From Promethearchaeota archaeon (GTDB lineage Archaea; Asgardarchaeota; Lokiarchaeia; Sigynarchaeales; SOKP01), in contig JAHPYY010000092.1 of assembly GCA_019058515.1 (NCBI GenBank), positions 7,459 through 71,458 of the forward strand: a stretch of DNA of 64,000 nucleotides. The letters run 5' to 3'. The notes under the pieces are model-generated. The model was not told the DNA's origin. It saw only the letters and a list, made by a program, of their open reading frames with translations, and made no database searches. Made by a program: the position numbers and the translations under genes. Of this stretch, positions 9,406 to 18,980 are shown in pieces. Within the stretch, counting starts at the first letter, position 1. The number at the start of each line of letters is the position of its first letter.

Positions 9406-11079
9406 TTGTTTGATCAAGAATTTTTAAAAAAAATTGAAAAAGAAAAAGAGAACTGGGACGAACAATATAAATCATCGAAAGAAAGGGATGCTAAGTTCGA
9501 AACCGATTCAGGCATTCCTATTAAACAATTATACACTCCATTAGATGTAAAAGGGGATTACTTTGAAAAAGTTAATTTCCCTGGACAGGCTCCTTATACC
9601 CGTGGGGTATATCCATCCATGTATCGCGGGAGATTTTGGACTATGAGGCTTTTTAGTGGCCATGGAACTCCTGAAGAGACTAACAAACGTTGGAAATACT
9701 TGTACGAACATGGTGAAACGGGATTTAGTGCTGCAGTCGACGCTTTAACCTTTAATGGCATTGATCCAACGAACCCCGATGGAGCACCAGAAGTCGGTAC
9801 TTCAGGGGTTCCGCTATATTGTATCGATAGTTTATTCGCACTAACACAGGACATCCCAATTGATAAAGTTAGCGTAGCATTGGTAGTAGAACCATTCACA
9901 TCAGCTCCAGTATGCGCTATGTACTACAACATGGCCCAAATGAAGGGGTTAGACATCAGACAACTTATAGGTACTACCCAAAATGATATACTTACGATGA
10001 CGGTTGGATACATCCCATATAAAAATTGTCCGCCAAATCACCTTCTTCGTTTAGCGTGTGATCTTATTGAGTGGACTGTTCCTATGAAAAATGTGCCAAA
10101 GTGGCATCCGATTAACTTTACGGGATACAACTATAGAGAGGGGGGAATTGACGCCGTTCAAGAACTTGGATTCGTTTTCGGAAGCGCTTGCTCTCACATT
10201 GATAATCTCATTGAAAGAGGCTGGAAGATAGATGATTTTGTCAATCGATTGGCCTTTCATTTATCAGCTCATAAAGATTTTTTCGAAGAGATTGCTAAAT
10301 ATCGAGCAGCGAGAAGAATTTGGGCAAAACTTATGAAAGATAGATACGAAGCGAAGGATCCTCGCTCTTTACAATTTAGATTTCATATACAAACCGCGGG
10401 AAGTTCACTTACGGCTCAAATGCCTCAAGTAAATATTGTTCGAACGACAATCCAGGCGTTAGAAGCGGTATTAGGTGGATGTCAGTCGCTTCATACTAAT
10501 TCTTACGACGAAGCCATCTGTTTACCCTCAGAAAAAGCTGCTTTAGTCGCGTTGAGGACCCAACAGGTAATTTCAGACGAAACAAAAGTGTCTAACACCA
10601 TCGATCCGTTGGCAGGATCCTATTACATTGAATGGTTAACTGACGAGGTCGAAGAAAGAGTTTGGAATTATCTCGACAAGATAGAAAAAGTAGGATCTAT
10701 CGACAAAGCATTATCAACTGGATGGCTATACAAGGAAATGAGAGACGCGTTTCATAAAAGAAGAAGAAAGATCGAAAGCGGAGAAGAGATTATGTTAGGT
10801 GTAAACAAATATAAAATCTCGTATGACACCGTAACTGATGTATTTAGGACGAATGAGGAAGCTATGCAAATTGAGATAGACAGAATTAAAAAATTAAAAG
10901 CTAGAAGGGACAATGCGAAGCTAGAAACGATTCTTGACAAGTTAAGGACAGTATGCGAAAAGGAGGAGAATGTGATGCCCGTTGTTATGGAAGCTACAAG
11001 AGAGGGCGCTACGGTTGGAGAAGTATGTGACATTTATCGAGAGATTTACGGTACTTGGGATCCCCCACTAGCAATTTAA
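9406..11079 (+). CDS. B12-dependent acyl-CoA mutase, large (catalytic) subunit, divergent
   Basis: The methylmalonyl-CoA mutase family TIM-barrel subunit, 557 residues. Conserved parts include YPSMYRGRFWT, EETN after the first loop, GTTQNDIL (residues 189-196) and the C-terminal GSYYIEWLTDEVE. Substrate-site residues differ from methylmalonyl-CoA mutase. The Tyr of RQYAG is Phe83, as in isobutyryl-CoA mutase. The His of SGYHxxEAG is Asn242. The Arg after NDIL is not present. I infer a related acyl-CoA mutase with another substrate. The start is TTG at 9406, just after an in-frame TGA, with no Shine-Dalgarno site. The B12-binding subunit follows 40 bases later. Confidence 0.85.
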   Translation: MFDQEFLKKIEKEKENWDEQYKSSKERDAKFETDSGIPIKQLYTPLDVKGDYFEKVNFPGQAPYTRGVYPSMYRGRFWTMRLFSGHGTPEETNKRWKYLYEHGETGFSAAVDALTFNGIDPTNPDGAPEVGTSGVPLYCIDSLFALTQDIPIDKVSVALVVEPFTSAPVCAMYYNMAQMKGLDIRQLIGTTQNDILTMTVGYIPYKNCPPNHLLRLACDLIEWTVPMKNVPKWHPINFTGYNYREGGIDAVQELGFVFGSACSHIDNLIERGWKIDDFVNRLAFHLSAHKDFFEEIAKYRAARRIWAKLMKDRYEAKDPRSLQFRFHIQTAGSSLTAQMPQVNIVRTTIQALEAVLGGCQSLHTNSYDEAICLPSEKAALVALRTQQVISDETKVSNTIDPLAGSYYIEWLTDEVEERVWNYLDKIEKVGSIDKALSTGWLYKEMRDAFHKRRRKIESGEEIMLGVNKYKISYDTVTDVFRTNEEAMQIEIDRIKKLKARRDNAKLETILDKLRTVCEKEENVMPVVMEATREGATVGEVCDIYREIYGTWDPPLAI

Positions 11080-11120
11080 ATTAATCAAATAGGCGATAAA
11101 TCAAATAAAGGGTGCGACAT

Positions 11121-11519
11121 ATGGCAGAAAGCAAAATTCGAGTTCTTATGAGTAAACCTGGGATAGACGGACACTGGAGAGGAGGAATTGTTGTATCTAG
11201 AGCCTTACGCGATGCGGGAATGGAAATTATATTTGGTGGATTTCAAAATATTCAAGAAATAGTAGAGTCAGCAATTCAAGAAGATGTTGATGTTATTGGT
11301 TTAAGCATTCACTCCGGTGCTCATTTTGCGTATACGCAACAAGTAATTGATCTTTTAAAAGAAAAGGGCGTTTTTGAAAATTTTATGCTACTCGTAGGGG
11401 GTGTGATTCCCGCTAAAGATTTTGATAAGTTAAGAAAAATTGGAGTAGCAAATGTATATGGTCCTGGTTCCATGACTATTGATATTGTTGAGTTCATTAA
11501 AGCGAATGTTAAAAAATAA
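11121..11519 (+). CDS. Acyl-CoA mutase small (cobalamin-binding) subunit
   Basis: A stand-alone B12-binding domain of 132 residues. It has the DxHxxG signature (D16, H18, G21) whose His is the lower cobalt ligand, a GLSIHSGAH segment in place of the usual SSLxxGH, and the GGVIP loop. With the large subunit it makes the split archaeal mutase that uses adenosylcobalamin for carbon-skeleton rearrangement. I chose ATG 11121; the GTG at 11112 sits in the GGGTG likely to pair with 16S rRNA. It is probably cotranscribed with the large subunit, and a T-rich run follows it around 11547-11562. Confidence 0.92.
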   Translation: MAESKIRVLMSKPGIDGHWRGGIVVSRALRDAGMEIIFGGFQNIQEIVESAIQEDVDVIGLSIHSGAHFAYTQQVIDLLKEKGVFENFMLLVGGVIPAKDFDKLRKIGVANVYGPGSMTIDIVEFIKANVKK

Positions 11520-11645
11520 AATTTAAGCTATATTCATGTAATCTTAATTTTTTCCTTTTTTTTGGATTTCAGTAATAAGATTTTTCAAATTTACTTCAGT
11601 TTTTATATTATTAAACTGCGAAATAGCCAATTTTAAGTGAATTAA

Positions 11646-13778
11646 ATGAGTCAAAATCAACTTAAGCTAGAGAATAAATATTGGTCAATAAATATCCAGA
11701 AGAATGAAAGTAATGGATTTTTTTACATTTTAAAGGATAAACTGAATGATATTGTTTACGCGGATCAAGATTATCATTATCGCATTCAAATGTCAAAAAA
11801 GAGAGGATCTCGTTATTCCTATTTGCCTAATATAGGAGTAGAGCGTAATGCCAGACAGCTAGAATCAAGAGATATTTACTTTGAGGATGATAAAACCCTT
11901 ATTATAGGAGGAACATTTCGGAATACAGAATTACAAATTAAACACAAGTTTTACTTAAAAGAAAATGATAGATGGCTAAGCGAATTCATTTCTTTATGTA
12001 ATCCCAGTAGCAAAGACATTAAAGTAAACTATATCAATTTTGGCTTTAAAAAATTGCTTTTCAATCAATTTCAGGGTTGGATTGACAATTTAGATGATAT
12101 GGAATTAACTTCTATTCCATCTCGTAGATTTAGTGGGTATGGTAGAGATAGAAAAAAAGAAATCTTTAGTGCTTCAGATTTATTATACGATGCTTGGGTT
12201 TTTAACGAGGGAGAGCTCCCAGGATTCTGTGCAGAAGGCTGGGTTTGGTCGAATTCGCAAAATGGAATTATGTTATGCAAATATAATCCTTCTCAAGTTG
12301 AATTTTCTCGCTTTAAAGTAATTACCACCAAACTTCCAGGTAGAGGAGCTGAAGATGTTTCAATTATTTACGGAGGTGCTTTTCTATGTAAAGGAAATCC
12401 TGAGTTGGCGACTATTCTTAAACCCAATCAGACATATCAATTTGGCGTTTCTAAATACATCTCCTTCAAAGGAGATTATAAAGAAGGTTATTATCTTTAC
12501 CGAAAGCATCTTGAAGAATGCGGTCATCGATATAGTTTAAATTACAATCCTCCAATTCATTGGAATGAATTGTATAATTTAGGTTGGAAGGCAGAGAAGA
12601 ACGGTTTTTTCGCCTTAAATTCTGAATTCAATCTTTATACATTAGAGCAATTGTATGAGGAAGCAAGTTTGGCTAAAGATATCGGAGCAGAGTGTCTTTA
12701 CTTAGATCCCGGTTGGAACACACACCTTGGTTCTGAAATCTGGAATCAAAAAAGATTTGGCCCTCTTAAAGTATTTTCAGAATATATTCACGATAAATAT
12801 GAATTAAAGTTAGGATTACATCTTATGATGAATTTTGAAGGAGAAACTGAACCAGATGAGTTTTACCTTAGATCACAAAAAGGTGTTCGAGTGGTATCAG
12901 ATCCCTATTTAGGACTTTATTGCGTGTGTGCTAACGATTATTGGGTAAAGGAGAAGAGCCGGAGGTTGTTAGATCTGGCAAAGAACGGCATTGATTTTTT
13001 CATGTTTGATTTTGCCGACTTTTCTATGTTTATGGTTAACGAATTAGGATGTTTTAACAAGGCTCACGGCCATGAAGTTCTTATGAGGCGACAAACCCAT
13101 GCAGAAAATATTCTTAAAGTAATACAAAACGTTAAAAAAGAGTATCCTAACATCCTTGTAGAAGCCCATCCTCGCGGATTTAACCACCCCTTGTATTACC
13201 AGCATAATCTTCCTAACAGTTTTGATGAAAAGTGGGGGTTTGAATGCATGTGGAATCCAATGCGAGACTTATTGTCAGGTAGAGCGATTCAACTTTTTGA
13301 ATATAATCTGGCGTATTCTATACCACTTTATTTACACATTAACGAGAATAGCGATAACGAAAACATGCTGCAATTTTGGTGGTATGCGTCACTTGCGAGA
13401 CACCTAGGCATAGGAGGTGTAAAAAGCAAAGACAGTATTAAGTACGGAGCGTTGAAAAACGCAATGGTCCTTTATAAAAAAATAAAGCTGTATTTCATTC
13501 AAGGGACATTCTGGGGTTTAAATCAAAATCTACACTTACATATAAATGAGCGTAAAAAAACGGGAGTTATCACTGCTTATAATTTAACTAGTCGGAATCA
13601 AAAGATAGAAATTAATTTTGATCCTTCTAAATTTAGACTCGAGGCTAGAGATATTGAGTTATATAATGGGATTAATCAATCAATGGCTCCTTTAAATTCA
13701 TTACAAATTACTAAAAATTCGATAGTTTGTGAGATAGAAATTCCTGCGTTATCACCAGCAATTGCATTACTAAAATAA
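11646..13778 (+). CDS. GH36-like (clan GH-D) glycoside hydrolase, probable alpha-galactosidase family
   Basis: A 710-residue protein with an N-terminal beta-sandwich (about 1-290), a TIM barrel (about 300-600) and a C-terminal beta domain. The barrel contains ECLYLDPGWN, resembling the DDGW strand of GH36, and FFMFDFADF, where the Asp after Phe is at the nucleophile strand. LVEAHPRGFN comes later in the barrel. There is no signal peptide, so it acts in the cytosol. It lies between mutase subunit and MeaB genes on the same strand, which is odd for a sugar enzyme. The family is fairly likely; the sugar specificity is not known. Confidence 0.7.
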   Translation: MSQNQLKLENKYWSINIQKNESNGFFYILKDKLNDIVYADQDYHYRIQMSKKRGSRYSYLPNIGVERNARQLESRDIYFEDDKTLIIGGTFRNTELQIKHKFYLKENDRWLSEFISLCNPSSKDIKVNYINFGFKKLLFNQFQGWIDNLDDMELTSIPSRRFSGYGRDRKKEIFSASDLLYDAWVFNEGELPGFCAEGWVWSNSQNGIMLCKYNPSQVEFSRFKVITTKLPGRGAEDVSIIYGGAFLCKGNPELATILKPNQTYQFGVSKYISFKGDYKEGYYLYRKHLEECGHRYSLNYNPPIHWNELYNLGWKAEKNGFFALNSEFNLYTLEQLYEEASLAKDIGAECLYLDPGWNTHLGSEIWNQKRFGPLKVFSEYIHDKYELKLGLHLMMNFEGETEPDEFYLRSQKGVRVVSDPYLGLYCVCANDYWVKEKSRRLLDLAKNGIDFFMFDFADFSMFMVNELGCFNKAHGHEVLMRRQTHAENILKVIQNVKKEYPNILVEAHPRGFNHPLYYQHNLPNSFDEKWGFECMWNPMRDLLSGRAIQLFEYNLAYSIPLYLHINENSDNENMLQFWWYASLARHLGIGGVKSKDSIKYGALKNAMVLYKKIKLYFIQGTFWGLNQNLHLHINERKKTGVITAYNLTSRNQKIEINFDPSKFRLEARDIELYNGINQSMAPLNSLQITKNSIVCEIEIPALSPAIALLK

Positions 13779-13873
13779 TAGTTTATTTCTAATCTCAAAA
13801 CATAAAAAAACCATGAAATATTTTTTTACTCAATTATAATAAACTCGCTAATTCTATTAGGGACTGTGTTAAA

Positions 13874-14851
13874 TTGAAACCTACTAACGATTTAGAATCA
13901 TTAATTAATAGATTTAAGTTTAAAGATAAAGTAGCACTGGCTAAATTAATTACGATAGTAGAGAATAATCCCGAAAAAGCAACCGAGATATTTAATCATT
14001 TTAAAGATTCCAACAAAGCATCTTATATCATTGGCATGACGGGATCTCCGGGTGTTGGCAAAAGTACTCTAACGGGAGCGATTGCCAAACAATTGCTCAA
14101 TCAAGGAAAGTCGATTGGGATAATTTCGGTTGATCCGACCTCCCCATTTAGCGGAGGTGCGTTTTTAGGGGACAGAGTAAGGATGACAGATATTTCTTTG
14201 CACCCCAATCTGTTTATGCGTAGTTTAGCTTCGAGAGGATATAAAGGGGGGATTTCCCGAGCGGTATTCGATATCAGCATGCTTTACGAAGCGTTTGGTA
14301 TGGATTTAATAATAATTGAGACCGTGGGAGTAGGACAAGCAGAATTCGATATTTACAATCTTGCGTATACTGTAGTGGTAATTTTAGTACCCGGTTACGG
14401 AGACGCGATTCAAATGCAAAAAGCGGGGATCATCGAAATTGGTGACCTTTACAACGTAAACAAGAAAGACCTGGGCGGGGAGGATGTAGCAGTTCAAATC
14501 GAAATGATGTTAGATGACAGTCCAAACTTTCAATCTGGGTGGCGTCCTCCCGTCTCAATGACCGATGCGTTATGTGGAGAAGGTATTGATGATTTGATTC
14601 AGAACATTTACGACCACAAAGAACATTTAGAATTATCAGAATTGCTTAAGGAAAAGAAAGTAAATAGATTTTCCTATAAAATTAAAGAAATGATATTTAG
14701 CAAGGTAGAAAAAATAGTTTCAGAAAATCTAATGGATGAAGCTCAGATCTCTTCTATAGTAGATAACGCTGTGTCTGATGGTAAATTTGGAATCTACGAT
14801 TCTATTCATAAAATCTTTGAACAATTCAATTTTGAAGTAAAAAAAAAGTAA
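13874..14851 (+). CDS. meaB: MeaB/ArgK-type GTPase, mutase-associated G-protein chaperone
   Basis: A G3E-family P-loop GTPase of 325 residues. It protects B12-dependent acyl-CoA mutases and gates loading of adenosylcobalamin. Visible motifs are Walker A GSPGVGKST (57-65), SVDPTSPFSGGAFLGDR, the ETVGVGQAE switch segment, VLVPGYGD and the NKKD base-specificity motif. The start is TTG at 13874. Its position about 2.3 kb after the mutase small subunit, on the same strand, supports the usual partnership. The C-terminal helical part (about 250-325) matches the dimerisation arm. Confidence 0.93.
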   Translation: MKPTNDLESLINRFKFKDKVALAKLITIVENNPEKATEIFNHFKDSNKASYIIGMTGSPGVGKSTLTGAIAKQLLNQGKSIGIISVDPTSPFSGGAFLGDRVRMTDISLHPNLFMRSLASRGYKGGISRAVFDISMLYEAFGMDLIIIETVGVGQAEFDIYNLAYTVVVILVPGYGDAIQMQKAGIIEIGDLYNVNKKDLGGEDVAVQIEMMLDDSPNFQSGWRPPVSMTDALCGEGIDDLIQNIYDHKEHLELSELLKEKKVNRFSYKIKEMIFSKVEKIVSENLMDEAQISSIVDNAVSDGKFGIYDSIHKIFEQFNFEVKKK

Positions 14852-14935
14852 ACATAAGGGTTTAAGTCTTAGGTATTATTCTATTAACGATTAATTTTAA
14901 CTCGTTCACTAAAGTTTTCATTTAATTTTTTACAT

Positions 14936-17902
14936 TTAATTTGTTCTTATAATGTCCACTATTCTGCCAATTTTGGACTTTCGAATTTCCCAGAAGCTAG
15001 AAATAAGTACGATAAATAAAAAGATCGTTGCCACAATAATTATTTCTAATATAATCATATCTAAAGGAATCACGAATGGACGCAAAATTCCATAAAGATA
15101 GTCGGAATAATCGTATGTGTTTAACTGCAAATTATAACTCCACGCAATAAAAAAGCCAATACTTCCAATTAGCGTCCCGAAGAGTAACAAGACTAACCCT
15201 TCTCCTAATTGAGATTTTATCAAAAACGAACTAGATACACCTCTAACCCTCATAAGCGCTAGTTCTCGCCGTTTTTCGATTATCGCTAGGTTTGTTATAA
15301 CTAATATTCCACACACTGCAATCTCTAATAAGAAAGGAAATTGAAAATTCATTAAGTCAATTGCGCTAAAGAGCCCCCCTCGGTTTTCGTGATAGTTATC
15401 GAAAAGCTCCTCAAATGTTATGACAGAATAACTCTCGTTGGGGAAATCTTTTCTTAAAGCTTTACCTAAAACAATTGAATCTACTGTTGGTTCCTCTTCT
15501 AAATCAAGCAAATAGGTATAACTAGTGTCAGTCAAGTTGTATAGTATTGTGTTGTTTAGGTAATTGAAGTTAATGTATACATCAGCTCCGTATCCGTAAT
15601 TATTCCATTCGTCATAAAAAAATGTATGACCATCGTAAAGACCAGGAAATATAGAACAAAAGCCAATTATTTTAAATACTATAGACATTTCCGTGTTATT
15701 TTTCAATTTGAATTTCAGTGGCAGCGGGTCTCCTAGGTTAAACCCGAAGTAATCTACCCAACCTTTTGAAATTAAAACGCCGTCTTTGGTGTTGTTTAAT
15801 TTGTGAAGGATTTGGGTTGGCTCCTCACCGTAGAAGTATGTATTACTCAATTCAGATACATTTAATAGCGACATAGGGTCTACCCCTCTAGCATTAATTT
15901 CTGTAATTGTCGGTCCTTCTACAATATTTGAACTTGAAACGGATATATCCTTTATATCCGCCGAATAATTGTAGAGTCTATCTCTGAAGTCCGTATAATT
16001 AAATGTGTCATCTCGAATGATGTTAAGTTTCATATCAGCTCCTACATCCATGTAAATCTGGTTAAATTCGTGTTGAGATTGACTAGCGGTTAAAATTTGA
16101 CCAATAACACCAAAACATATTGTTGTACTGATAATGAAAATTAAGTGAACGGCTCTCACAGGATTTCTGGTAATATTTGTTGCTACCAATTTGCTAGTTT
16201 TGCGAGAAAACATTGATGCAAATTTTTCGCACAATTTCGTGAATTTAACGACCAATCTTGTAGATATAATTTTGACTACAGCATATATTAGCAGAAAAGG
16301 AGAGATCCAAGTTAGTATGGGAATAATCATTTGGAATAAACTAGACCATAGGTACATAATCTCTGAAGGTCCAAATAGATCTTGAATGAAACTGTACACA
16401 ATTGGAATAAGTCCCAATATTAGCGCTATCCACTCTCTTTTTCCTTTTTTTGGACCGCCAGCTAGTTCTTCTTGAAAATGGGGGATAATCTCAACCACAT
16501 TCATTTCTGAATATCTTTTTATTGGTTTATAGGTTGTAAAAAAAACGAGTATAACCGCAATTGCTATTGATGTCATTATTGATATTGGATCTATGCGTAA
16601 CGGATTCAATATGAGGTATTCTCCAAATTTTTCACCTAAAATCTGCGCTATTAGCCCATAAGATATTCCTACACTAATTATAAGTCCGATTAAGCCCCCC
16701 ACTATTCCAACAAACACCGCTTCCAAATAAAATATCTTGGATACTTGTCTGCTAGAAGCTCCATGACTTTTTAATTGTCCAAATTCTCTACGTCTTTGCT
16801 TTAAAACTAGCTTAAAAATTATTGAAGTCAGAAGAACGCCGAGTAAAATGGTAGGTATGCTCACGAAGAAACTATATAATTCATATTGATATAATTGAGC
16901 TTGTACACTAATATATACGCCGCTTAATTCGTCATAAACCCATGCATTGACATCTCCTGACTCAATTATTATCCTGTTTTTTAAAGTTTCAAGGTATCGC
17001 ATGGTAACCTCAGCGTTAAAAAGCGGTAATCTCTCACGCTTTAAGTCAATTAAGTACAAATTTCCTATTATTTCTTTAAATCCGGTTTCAAAGTAATAGG
17101 TCAAATTATTGGCGACTTTCGTTTGATAATCGAACTTTCCTAGGAGATAAGCATATACTTGAGGAATGTATTGTTGTGTTTTTAAAAACCCTCCTTGGTA
17201 TATTGCATTGGGTTGAAAAACTCTATTAAATTTTTCATGGTCCCAAATTTCAAATGTTCCGACAATGGTGATCTCATCAACGGTAAAGTTATAATCAATC
17301 CAATCGTATAGTGTCTCGTTCCATTCCTTATAATAACTGTGAAGGTTGAAACGATCCCCAATAGTTAGGTTTTTTTTGTTTGCAGTGCGATTGTCTATTA
17401 AAATCTGTCCGTACTCCAGTTCTGATATGTTTATCATTTCAAATGTGAAGATTTCATCTAATTTTGGAGAGTTAAATAGAACATCATCTACACCTAGCAT
17501 ATAAGTCTTATATTCAGTTTTAGAACTGTTCATCTCTTCTCCCATTTTCGCGATTTGTATACCTCTATTTAATTTTTCGCCTGGATACTCGTAAGGTGAG
17601 TTCCAAAAAGTATTAGTGTAAGAGGTGTATAAATTATCTATTACTCCGAGACTATCCACGGTATTTTTTACGGTTTCTATACCATCAACGATACTATCTC
17701 TATCTACTTGAGAGTTATATACGATAAAATCAAAATCTATTCCCTCAAATCCCTTATATAACTTATATGTTGTTAATCCATCAGCGGCAATCATAATCCC
17801 ACTAAGTAAGGTGATCGAAATTATTATTCCCGACATTACAGATAAAGATCGCTTAGGATTCCTAAAGAATTGTTTGATGCTGTATCTTAATGCGAACAGC
17901 AT
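14936..17902 (-). CDS. FtsX/MacB-type ABC transporter permease (copy 2)
   Basis: A 988-residue permease with an N-terminal membrane helix (about 20-42), a large MacB-type extracytoplasmic domain, three helices around 350-480, a second repeat beginning near ATNITRNP (about residue 585), and three C-terminal helices. It holds two FtsX domains, so one chain can act as a full permease. Such exporters move lipids, lipoproteins or peptides, or work by mechanotransmission. It is a paralogue of the permease at 18981-21962, sharing the same N-terminus (RNPKRSLSVMSGIIISITLL). The 173-base gap upstream may give it its own promoter. Confidence 0.85.
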   Translation of the reverse strand: MLFALRYSIKQFFRNPKRSLSVMSGIIISITLLSGIMIAADGLTTYKLYKGFEGIDFDFIVYNSQVDRDSIVDGIETVKNTVDSLGVIDNLYTSYTNTFWNSPYEYPGEKLNRGIQIAKMGEEMNSSKTEYKTYMLGVDDVLFNSPKLDEIFTFEMINISELEYGQILIDNRTANKKNLTIGDRFNLHSYYKEWNETLYDWIDYNFTVDEITIVGTFEIWDHEKFNRVFQPNAIYQGGFLKTQQYIPQVYAYLLGKFDYQTKVANNLTYYFETGFKEIIGNLYLIDLKRERLPLFNAEVTMRYLETLKNRIIIESGDVNAWVYDELSGVYISVQAQLYQYELYSFFVSIPTILLGVLLTSIIFKLVLKQRRREFGQLKSHGASSRQVSKIFYLEAVFVGIVGGLIGLIISVGISYGLIAQILGEKFGEYLILNPLRIDPISIMTSIAIAVILVFFTTYKPIKRYSEMNVVEIIPHFQEELAGGPKKGKREWIALILGLIPIVYSFIQDLFGPSEIMYLWSSLFQMIIPILTWISPFLLIYAVVKIISTRLVVKFTKLCEKFASMFSRKTSKLVATNITRNPVRAVHLIFIISTTICFGVIGQILTASQSQHEFNQIYMDVGADMKLNIIRDDTFNYTDFRDRLYNYSADIKDISVSSSNIVEGPTITEINARGVDPMSLLNVSELSNTYFYGEEPTQILHKLNNTKDGVLISKGWVDYFGFNLGDPLPLKFKLKNNTEMSIVFKIIGFCSIFPGLYDGHTFFYDEWNNYGYGADVYINFNYLNNTILYNLTDTSYTYLLDLEEEPTVDSIVLGKALRKDFPNESYSVITFEELFDNYHENRGGLFSAIDLMNFQFPFLLEIAVCGILVITNLAIIEKRRELALMRVRGVSSSFLIKSQLGEGLVLLLFGTLIGSIGFFIAWSYNLQLNTYDYSDYLYGILRPFVIPLDMIILEIIIVATIFLFIVLISSFWEIRKSKIGRIVDIIRTN

Positions 17903-18075
17903 AGTTTTATTATGTATATCTTTAGATTTACGCGTAAAAATTATGTTAATATAAACAAATTAGCTATTAAACTGTTTTGGAATAATTCTCGCCTAATAAG
18001 TTATTTAAAAAAAAGTATATATTTAATTTAAGGTTTGAAACAAAAAAAAACCATGGAGGTTTAAATCTTTAGATA

Positions 18076-18969
18076 TTATTCATTCTCAAGTTCTTTTATC
18101 GCGTCTGTGAGATCACTTAGCTTCCTCTTTATAACAGAGAAATTTTTTCGATATTTACTTAATTCATTGCTGATTTCTTGGGGTACTTCTTTTCCATCAG
18201 AAACTATACCTGGAATGTATTCGTTCACGATAACTCCATCGTTTATGGTCAATACTCTGTCAGCGACTCTTTCGATTGCTCTGTCATGAGTTACAATTAT
18301 AAGGCATTTGTTGGGGTATTCTTCTATTAAATCCTTGAAAATGTCAAGAATGTTCTCTCTGGATTCTGAGTCAAGTTCTCCAGTCGGTTCGTCAGCAATA
18401 ATAATGTCTGGGTCGTTTGCTAAGGCTGCTGCGATGGCAATTCTCTGCTGTTCCCCTCCGCTTAATTGACCTGGTTTATGACCAGAACGTTCCGTCATTT
18501 GAGTAAGTCGCAGAAGGTTTTTACTAATCTTCTTTCTTTTCCTAGCTGGCACTCCTTCAAAAACCAAAGGGAGTAGGATATTTTCCTCGGCTGTCAAGGT
18601 TGGAACAAGGTTCATGAATTGAAATACAACTCCAACTCTTTTTCGCCTGAATATTTCCAAATCCTTATTTGAAAGCTTTGTAATGTCAACTTTATCATTA
18701 CTTCCTCCCTTGACTTCTTCGCTCGAATCGTGGTTACTGATTAAAATTTGACCAGCATCTGGCTTATCTAATCCTGCTATTAGGTTGACTAAAGTAGTTT
18801 TTCCACATCCGCTCGGTCCTTCTATAACTACAATTTCTCCCTCATTGAAACTTGCGTTTAATCCTCTTAAAGCCACTACTTCAATATTCCCCCGCTTGTA
18901 TATTTTTACAAGGTCGTTTACTTCAATTTTCAATTCTGAATCATTTTTTAACACTTTATCTTTACTCAA
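18076..18969 (-). CDS. ABC transporter ATP-binding protein, LolD/MacB type
   Basis: The ATPase of the flanking permeases, 297 residues. It has Walker A GPSGCGKTT, a Q-loop in VVFQFMN, signature LSGGEQQR, Walker B IIIADEPTGELD and the switch His in VTHD, all intact. An acidic insertion of about 20 residues follows the Walker A domain (NHDSSEEVKGG), and a predicted coiled-coil tail (about 250-297) extends past the normal end. It sits 11 bases after permease copy 1, so they are co-translated. One ATPase appears to serve two permeases. Confidence 0.92.
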   Translation of the reverse strand: MSKDKVLKNDSELKIEVNDLVKIYKRGNIEVVALRGLNASFNEGEIVVIEGPSGCGKTTLVNLIAGLDKPDAGQILISNHDSSEEVKGGSNDKVDITKLSNKDLEIFRRKRVGVVFQFMNLVPTLTAEENILLPLVFEGVPARKRKKISKNLLRLTQMTERSGHKPGQLSGGEQQRIAIAAALANDPDIIIADEPTGELDSESRENILDIFKDLIEEYPNKCLIIVTHDRAIERVADRVLTINDGVIVNEYIPGIVSDGKEVPQEISNELSKYRKNFSVIKRKLSDLTDAIKELENE

Positions 18970-18980
18970 CTTTTACACCT

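Noticed and set aside
9296..9427. 43-codon ORF running into the mutase gene
   Set aside because: No ribosome site, no protein-like pattern, and it overlaps the mutase start.
9406..11079. Standard methylmalonyl-CoA mutase large subunit
   Set aside because: The substrate-binding Tyr, His and Arg are all changed.
11112..11120. GTG start for the mutase small subunit
   Set aside because: It lies in the GGGTG ribosome-site-like run; ATG 11121 gives the usual N-terminus.
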